Assembly: GCA_964519955.1 (NCBI GenBank)
Contig: CAZFLM010000071.1
Span: 1 to 33,715, forward strand
Source of the DNA: CAZFLM01 sp964519955
GTDB taxonomy: Bacteria > Armatimonadota > Chthonomonadetes > Chthonomonadales > CAJBBX01
Direction of reading: 5' to 3'
Length of the DNA: 33,715 nt
Of this stretch, positions 1-8,401 are shown piece after piece (the first letter of the stretch is position 1; each line of letters opens with the position of its first letter). The notes beneath the pieces were generated by a model. That model made no database searches. It was not told the origin of the DNA and saw nothing but the letters and a program-made list of their open reading frames with translations. A program made the translations under genes and the position numbers.

Positions 1-9
1 ACCAACGTG

Positions 10-118
10 CCGAGCCGGGAGCGTGAGCGACCGGTCTGTTGTAGTCGGCAGGCGGCTGTGGCGCTGGCGGGGGGTGGTCGCGGCGACGGCAGACCGCTCC
101 CTCACGGTCGCGGCTCGG
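10..118. repeat. Inverted pair of 29-bp repeats
   Basis: Two 29-base arms at 10-38 and 90-118 are inverted copies of each other, identical at 25 of 29 positions by hand count, with 51 bases between them. The four differences swap two tetramers inside the arm. Arm 1 reads CCG-GGAG-CGTGAG-CGAC-CGG in its middle. Arm 2, reverse complemented, reads CCG-CGAC-CGTGAG-GGAG-CGG. No convincing gene is seen in this edge region. The pair is probably a dispersed intergenic repeat; its function is unknown. Confidence 0.6.
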
Positions 119-145
119 TACCGTGTGCGTGACGAGACCGAGCGC

Positions 146-169
146 GGTGGCGACGGAGCGCCACCCTCC
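146..169 (-). repeat. Hairpin repeat H1 (loop CTCCGT on minus strand)
   Basis: A perfect 7-bp stem GGTGGCG (146-152) / CGCCACC (159-165) encloses the six-base loop ACGGAG, which is CTCCGT on the minus strand. The flanking CTCC at 166-169 is complementary to the loop. It is the same element as the copy at 15931-15954, lies downstream of the alpha-2-macroglobulin gene, and may act as part of its 3' end. Confidence 0.75.
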
Positions 170-235
170 AGTGCCCGCACAACGCCACGCGAGGCCGGGC
201 ACTCGCGCATCGTCACGCACCGCGCCGTGGATGAA

Positions 236-253
236 GCGGGCGTCCCTGCCCGC
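236..253 (+). repeat. Hairpin repeat H2 (loop GTCCCT)
   Basis: A perfect 6-bp stem GCGGGC / GCCCGC encloses the loop GTCCCT. The loop is the same as in the copy at 33674-33695, but the stem sequence differs and both sides have changed. It lies just downstream of the alpha-2-macroglobulin stop codon (minus strand). Confidence 0.6.
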
Positions 254-287
254 CCGGACCGGCCCACCGCCACGCACCACCCGCCGT

Positions 288-322
288 CCTACTCGCTACT
301 CGCTCCCCGCTACTCGCTACTC
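288..322. repeat. Five tandem heptamers
   Basis: Five units of seven bases run in tandem: CCTACTC, GCTACTC, GCTCCCC, GCTACTC, GCTACTC. The alpha-2-macroglobulin stop codon (TAG on the minus strand, 317-319) lies inside the last unit. Copy-number change here would lengthen or shorten the 3' end of that gene's transcript. Short repeats of this kind are prone to slippage. Confidence 0.7.
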
Positions 323-3300
323 CCCACGCACCCCCAGCCGCATCTCATCCGACATACCCCGCACCTCGGGCGAGTACATGGCGGAGCACGCGGCAGGCAT
401 GACATGGAAGCTCCCCGGCGTGACCGCGCGCATGCGGTACGACAGGATGCGCGGCCCCTGCGGCAGGTTGCCGATGAAGAAGACCAACTTCTGGTCCCGC
501 AGTTCCATGTGGCTCCAGAGGCCCAGCCCGCCGCGTTCGCCGCTGCGCAGCTCCACCGGCTCGCCGCCGGCTGGCTTGATGTCCTCAAGCAGCACATAGG
601 CGGTCTCGCCACTCGCGCGCAGCTCCAGCTCCACCTCGATCACGTCGCCGCTGGCCACGCTGTCGCCAGCCTTCATCGCCACCCGCTCGTACAGCGCGCC
701 GTCTTGCTGCCCCACGTACTGCTCCACCTCGGCATCGGCGTCGAGCGCATCGTACTTGCCTGCCAGGAATGGGTTCGGCCGCTCCTCGAAGGACGGCGTC
801 GCCTTTGGCAGGGAGGCGGTGCCCGGGATGAGCCGGTAGTACCGGCGCGTCACCTGGATGCCGGCCGAGGCGTGCGGCACCGGCTCCTCCTCCGAGAAGT
901 AGCTGGTGGTGGCGCTCCAGTAGAGCGTGCCGGTTCCGCGCGTCGCGACCGTCAGCTCCTGCGCGCCGGTCTGCAGCAGGTCGTCCGGCACGACGAAGGT
1001 GTTCTCGAACCAGAGCGCGTTCCCCCGGTTGACGGTGAACTCCCGCCGCGCCGTGTCTCCCACGCTGACGGTGACCGTGTAGTCCGGGGCCATCTCACCC
1101 GTCACCTTCGAGTAGGCGACGAGCGCGTTGACCACCATCGCCGCGTCGAGCGTGCAGGACCACGTCGCGCCGAGGCGGCTGCGCGCCAGCCACCGCGCGA
1201 GCATGGGGGCCAGCTCGGCGTTCGGCTCGATCAGCACATACGCCTGCAGGATGGTGGCGGCCGTTCCCACGCGCGAGCCGCCCCACATCGACACGTAGCC
1301 GTCGGCGGCGCCCCACCAGGCCGTCCCCGCGGCGCGCTCCACGCGGACAGTCGACTCGAGGTTGCGCAGCACGAGCGTCGCCTTCACGCCCTCGCCGGCC
1401 AGGTGCAGCGCGATGGCCAGGTTGGCGCGGGCGCAGTCGCCGAGGTCCGCGCGCACCTCGAACAGCCTCGCCGCGATGGAGTCTGCCAACTCGCGCGAGC
1501 CACCGTCCATCGCCAGCACGCGCGCCTCGTAGGCGAGCAGGTCGAGGTCGCGCTCATCGGACACGTGCTTGCGCAGCCACTCCATCCCCGACCAGAGCAT
1601 CCCCGCATCCACCGCGCACCCAGCTTCGCGCGCCGTGATGAGGCTGTAGAGCACGTACGTCGTGATGCGGGCGTCGGCTGCATCGCCGGGCCACCACCCC
1701 CAGCTTCCGTCGGAGTTCTGCCAGCGCTTCGCGCGCGACAGGCCCTCGGCAACCATCAGGGCCAGACGCTTGCTGTCGTAGGCGGGGTTCGCGGTCAGCG
1801 GCGAGCCGGCCGAAGCGCTCGGGCCGGCGTATGGGGTGAGGAGCGGATGCGCCGGTGCGCCGGGCGGCGGTCGCCTTGCCTCCTGTGCGCGCCGCGCTGC
1901 GTCCTCGGCGTCGTACCCGGCGTCCTTCAGCGCCTTCGCGACCACCACGGCCGGAACGAAGCGGCTCACGGTCTGCTCCAGGCAGTCGTATGGGTAGCCG
2001 GCCAGATACGGCAGCGCCCCAAGCGCGACGGACGCGAGCGACGGATCGAGCCGCACCACCACCTGCGCGCTGCCGGCCCCGCGCTCCTTCGGCAGCTCGA
2101 TCGTCGCCCGCGCCTGCCCATCGCCATGCAATTCGCCGGCCGCACCCACCGCGCGCTCCGCACCATGGACAACCGCGGGGAAGCTCATCTCCATCGCGTC
2201 GGAGGCCCCGGGCGAGCGAGCCGACATGCGGGCAGTGACCACGCCGGACTGGAGCACGCGAGCCTTCCAGTCGACGCGCGCCTCGCCGCCCGCGGGGACG
2301 TCCACCTCCCGCGCTGCGCTCTCGCCGCTCGCCAGCGATGCCGCGCCTTCCAGGGCCAGTCCGACCCGACAGCGCGCCGCGGCCGCCAGGTAGTTGTGCA
2401 CGTTGGCGGAGAGCACCACCTCGTCGCGGTCGACCACGAAGCGAGGCGTCTGCAGCCGGACGAGGAGGTCCTTGCTGGTCGCCGCGGTCGCCTCCGCCTC
2501 GCCGACGCGCCCGTCCTCCGACACGCCGACGGCGGTCGCCTTCCACTCGGTCAGGTTCTCGGGCCAGTCGAACTCGACGGTCGCGCTGCCGTCCGCTCCG
2601 GTCACCACGCTCGGCGACCAGAACGCGCTGTCTGCGAACACCTTGCGCACGCGCGGTGCGGCGTCGAGAAGCGTGATGGCGCGCCGGTTGTCCTCGATCT
2701 CGTCCTCCGGCCCGATGACGATGATGGTGTTGTCGACGTCGTAGTTGATGCGGCCAATCCGGTTAGCGTCCGCGCGGCCGGGACCGAACCCTGACGCCCC
2801 CCCGAAGCCGCCGCCGTACGCGCCGCCGTCTGGGTGCGGATACCGTTCGCCCGTGCGGCGCCCGCGCCGGATGTCGGCCTCATCAGGCGCCCAGAAGTCG
2901 ACGAAGATGCCATCGCCGTCGAAGTAGCCCGACGTGAGCGGCTGCCAGGTGGCCATCCAATCCCGCAGGCGACCCATGCCGGGCGGCTCCTGCCATTCCG
3001 CGGGCTGCTTCTCCGCCGCTGGCTGCTCGCCCACGATGATCCCGCGCGGCCACCGTTCCTCCGCGCTGTCGGTCGGCAGCCCCCCGAGGCCGCGCTCCCC
3101 GCCGTACAGAGCCGCGCAGATCCTGAGGGCGTCCGCCTTCCGGATGCCTTCCAGCGAGGCATCCCAGATGGACAGGCTGACCTCGGCGCGGATCGGGCGG
3201 CCCTGCGTATCGTGGGCCTCCACCCGAACCCTCGCGCGGTCGCCGGGCCCGTACCGGAGCTTGTCAGGCCTGACGCCAACGACGGCCAGACCGCTCACGT

Positions 3301-6300
3301 GGCGGACGGTGATGGACAGGCTGGCGCGCACCACCATGCCGTCGCTGACCAGCGTCGCGGTCAGGTTCACGTTCGGGCAGTCCGACTCGCTGAGCGGGAT
3401 CGACAGCTCGGTCGCGCCATCAGGCAGGTCCACGATCCGGTACTCCAGGATGCTCTCGTCGTCCTCGCGCGTCAGGAGGACGTGGCAGTCAGGCCTGCGG
3501 GCGGTGAGAAGCACCTGCGCGGTCTGGCCCTCGTCATAGGCCGTCTCGGCCGAGGCCAGGACCAACTCCGGCCGCCGCGTCTCCCCGATGCGCATGGACG
3601 GCCCGTAGACGAGGAAGTCCTGAGGGCAGCTCACCCCCTGGCCGCGCAGGTCGGGGGCCGTGAACACCGCACGGTACCGGCCGGCGGCGGGCGCGGTCCA
3701 GCGCACGGTCGCGAGGCCATCGGCGCCGGTCGACCACTTGGCGGACATCAGCGCCGCCCCGACTGGCTTTCCGGCTGGCGAGCGGTAGATGCGCACCGAG
3801 CCGTCGCCGGCGACGGGCCTGCCCTCCGCGTCGAGGGTAGCGACCTGAAGCTCCGACGGAGATCCGAGCGACACGTAGCCGTGCCGGTCCCGCGCAAGCA
3901 GCCGGAAGCGGTGCGCGACCGCGATGAGCCCGCCGCTGCCCGAGACCGTCCGCCGGCTGGCGTCCAGCACGTCGGCCTCGACCGTGTAGCGCAGATCCTC
4001 GGGCGCGCCATCCGAGTTGTCCGGAGCCGTCCTGACCCGGATCGCAGCGGCCCCGCCGGAATCGGTCTTGGCCTCACCCTGGTCCACGAGGGCGCCGGAC
4101 CACCCGCCGCCGTAGTCGTACGGCGCCCGGGCCAGTGGGTCGCTCGCCTCTGGGAATGACGCGCGCTCCCACGTTCGTCGTCGGTAGACGCGGTAGGTGA
4201 CGCGCGCTCCGGCCACCGCGCCGCCGTGGAAGAAGCGCGCCTTCACCGTGACGCTCGCCGTCTCACCGATGCGCACCTGCCCGGCATTCGGAGTGACGGT
4301 GACGGCGAACTCGGGCTTCTTGTACTCCTCCACGCTGAAGTAGGTCTGGCCGATCCGGCCATCGTCAGGGTCTGTGCCCGGCGCGTCGAGGAGCACGCAG
4401 TAGTCGCCGAGAGCCGCGTCGGACGCCGCCGTCCAGTCGACGGACGCACAGCCGAATGCGTTGGTCTGAGCGGCCAGCGTGGCGCAGTCGCCGCGAGGGC
4501 CGCGCACCGCGAACAGCAGCTTGCGGCCGACCGACGGCCTGGTCCGTGCGCCATCGCGCTCGACGACCACGGCGCGTAGGTGCACAACCTGGCCAGGGCG
4601 GTATACGGGGCGGTCCGCCCAGATGCTGCCTGCGAACGACGCCCCCTCTCCGCTCCTCACGTTCACGAACGGGCCGCTCACCGCGGCGTACTCGTCGCCA
4701 AGCCGCGCCACCGCGAACACTTGGACCGCATCGCCGGGCCCCCGAGCGTCGATGGGCATGTCGACGAGGCCGTCGGCGCCGGTTGTCGCGTAGAGGAGCT
4801 TGGTGCGCCCGTTCCCAGGCCGCTGCTGGCAGTGTTCGGCGACGATGCGCACGCCCGCCGCCGGCTTGCCCGTGCGGCCGTGGGCCGCGTAGTACAGCAC
4901 GCCGCCGCGATGCCCCTTCGCGACAACGACCAGGTCGCTCACCAGGACGAGCGCGGCGACTCGCGTGCCCGGCACCGAGGCCTCGACCAGATAGGCGCCT
5001 GGCGCGCGGACAGGGATCGGCACACGCAGCTCGCGCTCCAGGTAGTCGCCGCTGTCGTGCGTCGCGATGTCCCACTCAGCCACAGGCTGCCCGTAGGCTC
5101 TCGACCGCGACGGCAGCCCTGGGAGCAGCTTGTCCAGATCGTAGAGCGACCCACTCCTCTTGGTGCGGTCGAGCTTCTCGAACACATCCTGCAGTGGCAC
5201 CCGGTACGCTTGCAGGTGGATCTTCCCGGCGTTGCGTACGGCCGCGCGTACCGATTGGACGGAGCCCTGGCGATCGCGGTCGCTGAGCCAGATGCGCAGG
5301 CCTGGCTCGTGGATCTGCCGCACGTGGTACCGGGCCTGCCGGACCCACGGGCTGTCCGCACTCCCGGCGACAAACGACAGCAGCAGCCTCTCGGCGTCCC
5401 TGATGTGCCCGGCCCGCTCCAGCAGAACCGCCAGACCGACGGTGGCCTGCCCACACAGCGGGTCCTGGGGATAGTCACGCAGGATCCGGCGCAGGTACGG
5501 CTCAGAGTAGTCGGTGACATAGGGGTACTGCACCCGCACCAGGCGCCGAGGCGACGACCGCCTCACAATGCCCGCCATCGTGGTGTGGTAGTCGCTGAGC
5601 CACACCGCCTTGCCGAGAAGAGCGAGCACCGCCAGATGCCCATCGCTGCCGGCCAGGGCAAACGCGTTGTCGTAGAGGTACTGCAGCTTCTTCGCGACCG
5701 GCCAGTCCGGGGAGTAGGCAGCCTGCGCGTCGACCTGCCACGTCGGGCTCGATGGCCTCTCCCAACGCCGGGCGTACTGCCAATTCGTGAGGAAGTACCC
5801 CTTCAGCACGCGGGCCAGGTCGAAGTCGAGTTGGACCTCGTCTGCCTCGGTGTGGTGCTCCCTGCGGAAACGGGGATAGAGGACTCGGGCCGCCTCGAAT
5901 GCATCGCGCGCGTTGACGATGTCCTGGCTGTAGAGGCTCAGGTTCTCGGCCGGCGCGGCCTCTGCGGCGCCTTGCTCCCCGTCGCGCGCCGGATCGCCGC
6001 CGTCGCGCTCCCGCACGATGCGCCCCTGTATCCGCTGGGCCTGGTGCGGCGACGCGATATACAGCCTGCCGAGCCAATAGAGGCCGCGCGGCTCCCACAC
6101 GGTTCCGCGGTGGGTGCGCACGAAGCCGATGCTCTCCGCCAGCGCGCTGTCCCAACGGTTCGACCTGCCGAGGGCCACGCAGACGCGGTACCGCACCTCG
6201 TCCGCCCGCGCGGGCGGCACCTGCCCCTTCTCCAGCAGGCTGCGGTAGGCCGCCAGCGCCCCGGCGTAGCTCTGCGTGTCGTAGAGCTTGTCGGCGGCGG

Positions 6301-6391
6301 CAAGGTCGGGCGGTGGGACCTGGGCGAGGGCGATGATCGGCGCGACGAGGAGGGCAACGGCAGCACAGGCCAGGGGCAGGCGGCGCGACAT
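317..6391 (-). CDS. Alpha-2-macroglobulin family protein, thioester type
   Basis: This 2024-residue exported protein probably traps foreign proteases in the periplasm or at the cell surface. ATG at 6391 is chosen because GGGAG lies about 8 bases upstream and a Sec signal peptide follows (MSRRLPLACAAV..., cleavage near ALA-Q); the open frame extends upstream to 6526 without support. In order there is a repeat-like helical N-terminal region (about 30-400), an MG2-type segment with the DRPVYRPGQ motif near 600, a Gly-rich insert (about 1180-1200), the WPENLTEWK segment near 1280, the thioester motif CLEQ with Cys at about 1470, and a terpenoid-cyclase-like helical domain with QNSDGSWGWW near 1557. 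CLEQ is the form known from E. coli YfhM, so covalent trapping should be possible. The usual partner pbpC is not in the window. No convincing lipobox is seen, so it may be soluble. The family assignment is secure; the role is inferred. Confidence 0.93.
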   Translation of the reverse strand: MSRRLPLACAAVALLVAPIIALAQVPPPDLAAADKLYDTQSYAGALAAYRSLLEKGQVPPARADEVRYRVCVALGRSNRWDSALAESIGFVRTHRGTVWEPRGLYWLGRLYIASPHQAQRIQGRIVRERDGGDPARDGEQGAAEAAPAENLSLYSQDIVNARDAFEAARVLYPRFRREHHTEADEVQLDFDLARVLKGYFLTNWQYARRWERPSSPTWQVDAQAAYSPDWPVAKKLQYLYDNAFALAGSDGHLAVLALLGKAVWLSDYHTTMAGIVRRSSPRRLVRVQYPYVTDYSEPYLRRILRDYPQDPLCGQATVGLAVLLERAGHIRDAERLLLSFVAGSADSPWVRQARYHVRQIHEPGLRIWLSDRDRQGSVQSVRAAVRNAGKIHLQAYRVPLQDVFEKLDRTKRSGSLYDLDKLLPGLPSRSRAYGQPVAEWDIATHDSGDYLERELRVPIPVRAPGAYLVEASVPGTRVAALVLVSDLVVVAKGHRGGVLYYAAHGRTGKPAAGVRIVAEHCQQRPGNGRTKLLYATTGADGLVDMPIDARGPGDAVQVFAVARLGDEYAAVSGPFVNVRSGEGASFAGSIWADRPVYRPGQVVHLRAVVVERDGARTRPSVGRKLLFAVRGPRGDCATLAAQTNAFGCASVDWTAASDAALGDYCVLLDAPGTDPDDGRIGQTYFSVEEYKKPEFAVTVTPNAGQVRIGETASVTVKARFFHGGAVAGARVTYRVYRRRTWERASFPEASDPLARAPYDYGGGWSGALVDQGEAKTDSGGAAAIRVRTAPDNSDGAPEDLRYTVEADVLDASRRTVSGSGGLIAVAHRFRLLARDRHGYVSLGSPSELQVATLDAEGRPVAGDGSVRIYRSPAGKPVGAALMSAKWSTGADGLATVRWTAPAAGRYRAVFTAPDLRGQGVSCPQDFLVYGPSMRIGETRRPELVLASAETAYDEGQTAQVLLTARRPDCHVLLTREDDESILEYRIVDLPDGATELSIPLSESDCPNVNLTATLVSDGMVVRASLSITVRHVSGLAVVGVRPDKLRYGPGDRARVRVEAHDTQGRPIRAEVSLSIWDASLEGIRKADALRICAALYGGERGLGGLPTDSAEERWPRGIIVGEQPAAEKQPAEWQEPPGMGRLRDWMATWQPLTSGYFDGDGIFVDFWAPDEADIRRGRRTGERYPHPDGGAYGGGFGGASGFGPGRADANRIGRINYDVDNTIIVIGPEDEIEDNRRAITLLDAAPRVRKVFADSAFWSPSVVTGADGSATVEFDWPENLTEWKATAVGVSEDGRVGEAEATAATSKDLLVRLQTPRFVVDRDEVVLSANVHNYLAAAARCRVGLALEGAASLASGESAAREVDVPAGGEARVDWKARVLQSGVVTARMSARSPGASDAMEMSFPAVVHGAERAVGAAGELHGDGQARATIELPKERGAGSAQVVVRLDPSLASVALGALPYLAGYPYDCLEQTVSRFVPAVVVAKALKDAGYDAEDAARRAQEARRPPPGAPAHPLLTPYAGPSASAGSPLTANPAYDSKRLALMVAEGLSRAKRWQNSDGSWGWWPGDAADARITTYVLYSLITAREAGCAVDAGMLWSGMEWLRKHVSDERDLDLLAYEARVLAMDGGSRELADSIAARLFEVRADLGDCARANLAIALHLAGEGVKATLVLRNLESTVRVERAAGTAWWGAADGYVSMWGGSRVGTAATILQAYVLIEPNAELAPMLARWLARSRLGATWSCTLDAAMVVNALVAYSKVTGEMAPDYTVTVSVGDTARREFTVNRGNALWFENTFVVPDDLLQTGAQELTVATRGTGTLYWSATTSYFSEEEPVPHASAGIQVTRRYYRLIPGTASLPKATPSFEERPNPFLAGKYDALDADAEVEQYVGQQDGALYERVAMKAGDSVASGDVIEVELELRASGETAYVLLEDIKPAGGEPVELRSGERGGLGLWSHMELRDQKLVFFIGNLPQGPRILSYRMRAVTPGSFHVMPAACSAMYSPEVRGMSDEMRLGVRGE

Positions 6392-6417
6392 GACGCATCT
6401 CCCGCGGGCAGAAGGGT

Positions 6418-6439
6418 GGCGGCCGGACAGCCGGCCGCC
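6418..6439. terminator. GC-rich hairpin between DUF4838 and macroglobulin genes
   Basis: A perfect 9-bp stem GGCGGCCGG / CCGGCCGCC with the four-base loop ACAG sits in the 115-base gap between the DUF4838 stop (6507) and the macroglobulin start (6391). There is no U-tract, so it could be a transcript-stabilising or pausing hairpin rather than a true terminator. Confidence 0.45.
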
Positions 6440-6506
6440 TGCACGTTGGACGCGGGATGGCGAGCGAGGGTTACCCCACGGGAGCGGAACGCGACAAGCA
6501 GCGTCC

Positions 6507-8324
6507 CTACGGGTGCGCCTCCGCACCGAGATCGGCCTGGACCTTCGCGCGGTACTCGGCTACGGGCATGCCCCATTCGGTAAACTGGCGCAGGCCCGCG
6601 CGCTCGGCGGTCTCGAACAGCCGGTCCGCCACCGCGCGGCGCTCCTCAGGCGAGCCATAGCGCAACTGGAGCTGGGCGTACTGGATGGGCATCCGAGCGA
6701 TGCGCACGCGCTCCAGCAGATCGGGCCGGTTCGCGACCAGCTTCTCCGCTTCGTCGAACAGGGCGCGGTACGCGTTCAGGTTCGCCTCGGAGAGATACCC
6801 CTTCGCGCCATCCTGCGGGCTGCCGAAGATGGAGAGACCCGCGCCCGACTCGGCCAGCGCCTCGTGCATCTGGTCGATGTAGCGGCGGAGCGGCTTGGCC
6901 GCCGGACCGTACACGCCGCCAAGGAAGTCGTCGATCAGCGCGTCCACGTTGCCGTCCGGGTTCCACTCCAGCTTGGCGAGAAGATACGAGCGCAGGTCGG
7001 CGAACTCGCCCCGCACCTCGCGGTTGCCCTGGGCGAACATGCCGCGCGCGTGGTTGGCGGCGAGGAATCGCATGTTCGGCTGCAGCACGCGCAGGTTCGG
7101 GAACGGGCTCACCAGGTTGCTGAACTGGATGACGTAGTCCCACACGAAGACGTTGTCCGTGAGCTGGGCCCAGCGTTGCACGTCCTCGCGGAACGAGGCG
7201 CTCGAAGGGTCCTCCCCGATCGGGCGACTGCGGTTGCACTCGATGCTGCAGAGCATGATGTGCACGTTCGGCGCCGGTTTGAGCGTCTTCGGCGGGCGGC
7301 GCGTGTACTGGTACGAGAGCGTCGAGACGATGCGGTCCGGGAACTCGGCCGCCACCTTGTTGACGAACTCCAGCAGCGAGCCCATCGGGGTGCCTTCACG
7401 GTCGTCGATGGCCTTGCACGTGGGGCATTGGCAGTTGCCGCCCGTGTCGTTCTGGCTCACGGACCAGTAGCGCAGGTCGGTCCGCTCGCGGATCTTCGCG
7501 CGCAGGTGCTCCACCGTCAGCCGCAGCACATCCGGGTTCGTGAGGCAGAGCTGCGTGTTGTCGACGCGCTTGCCGTTCACCAGCGCGAAGTACTCGGGGT
7601 GGTCGCGGAAGTGCGTTTGCGGCGGCACGATGGAGAAGAAGCTGTGGCACCAGTATCCCCACCCTCGGTGCTGCTCGCTCGTCATCTTCCCATCGCGCAC
7701 GATGCTGGCATTGCCGTTGAGGCGCTGGCGCGCGGCGAAGCCCGGGTCCATCGCCTCGGCGTAGTACACCTCGCGGTAGGCGAACGCGGGCCGCTGCCGC
7801 ACCCGGACAGCCGGCACCGTGATGGTGCGCTCGGAGGGGATGATGGTGACGGTCGGCGTGTACCACCGGCATCCCAAGATATCCTCGAGCAGCGCATAGC
7901 ACCCGTTCAGGACCCCCGTTTGCGCGTCGCCGACGATCTCGATGACGGGCACGTCGGCGTGCGGCGCGGGGTGCTTCGTGTTCGGTAGGCGGAAGCGGAT
8001 AACGAACTCGCCAGGCGCCAGCCGCACGCGGTGCTCCCGCCTGGCCACGATGGCGTCGTCCGCGAGCACGACAGCGCACTTGTCGGCCCGCTCGAACTCG
8101 CCCCAGCCCGCCTCCGGCCGCCGGATGGGCAGCTTCGCCCCGGACATGAGCTGGATGTGGTGCTGGACCTCCTCGGCGCCCCGGTTCATCGACGCGGAGC
8201 CGCCCGGCGCCACGTAGATGCCCGCGCGCGGCTTCCCGTCCCTTGTCAGCACGACGCTGGGTGCGGGCGCCGCAGCCGCCAGAGCGGGCAGGGCCAGCAG
8301 CAGCACGACGATGGGCATCTGCAT
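6507..8324 (-). CDS. DUF4838 domain-containing protein, exported
   Basis: This 605-residue protein resembles the DUF4838 family, which is associated with glycoside-hydrolase-like proteins of polysaccharide-degrading bacteria; no reaction can be assigned from sequence. The open frame runs up to 9059, but ATG at 8324 is clearly the start: AAGGAGG lies six bases upstream (8331-8337) and a signal peptide follows (MQMPIVVLLLALPALAAAAPA). An N-terminal region of about 130 residues (YVAPGGSASM, EVQHHIQLMSGAKLP) is followed by the central barrel-like region with the GWGYWCHSFF and CQCPTC motifs (Cys pair near 298) and SVSQND just before it. The C-terminal part is helical. It lies between a uroporphyrinogen-decarboxylase-like gene and a macroglobulin, all on the minus strand with gaps of 77 and 115 bases. 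These may be co-transcribed, but both gaps hold hairpins. Confidence 0.85.
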   Translation of the reverse strand: MQMPIVVLLLALPALAAAAPAPSVVLTRDGKPRAGIYVAPGGSASMNRGAEEVQHHIQLMSGAKLPIRRPEAGWGEFERADKCAVVLADDAIVARREHRVRLAPGEFVIRFRLPNTKHPAPHADVPVIEIVGDAQTGVLNGCYALLEDILGCRWYTPTVTIIPSERTITVPAVRVRQRPAFAYREVYYAEAMDPGFAARQRLNGNASIVRDGKMTSEQHRGWGYWCHSFFSIVPPQTHFRDHPEYFALVNGKRVDNTQLCLTNPDVLRLTVEHLRAKIRERTDLRYWSVSQNDTGGNCQCPTCKAIDDREGTPMGSLLEFVNKVAAEFPDRIVSTLSYQYTRRPPKTLKPAPNVHIMLCSIECNRSRPIGEDPSSASFREDVQRWAQLTDNVFVWDYVIQFSNLVSPFPNLRVLQPNMRFLAANHARGMFAQGNREVRGEFADLRSYLLAKLEWNPDGNVDALIDDFLGGVYGPAAKPLRRYIDQMHEALAESGAGLSIFGSPQDGAKGYLSEANLNAYRALFDEAEKLVANRPDLLERVRIARMPIQYAQLQLRYGSPEERRAVADRLFETAERAGLRQFTEWGMPVAEYRAKVQADLGAEAHP

Positions 8325-8369
8325 GACGATCCTCCTTGTGCGCGCCCCCACCAGCGGGCTGCGCCGGCC

Positions 8370-8391
8370 GGGCACAGAGGCCCATCCCACC
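8370..8391 (-). repeat. Hairpin repeat H3 (loop CTCTGT on minus strand)
   Basis: A short 4-bp stem GGGC (8370-8373) / GCCC (8380-8383) encloses a six-base loop. On the minus strand the left flank is GGTGGGAT, the same as in the copies at 21613-21640 and 33670-33695, which identifies it as a member of the family despite the short stem. It lies in the 77-base gap between two minus-strand genes. Confidence 0.55.
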
Positions 8392-8401
8392 ATCGCGCGG
8401 G

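Noticed and set aside
146..253. CRISPR-like repeats
   Set aside because: The hairpin elements are dispersed, vary in stem sequence and lack regular spacers; no cas gene is present.
23..2794. Long plus-strand open frame over the macroglobulin gene
   Set aside because: It is Arg- and His-rich with no family signature and runs antisense to a clear gene; in GC-rich DNA such frames are expected.
317..6391. Lipoprotein signal on the macroglobulin
   Set aside because: A Cys follows PLA very near the N-terminus, too early and with a poor lipobox; a Sec cleavage after ALA fits better.
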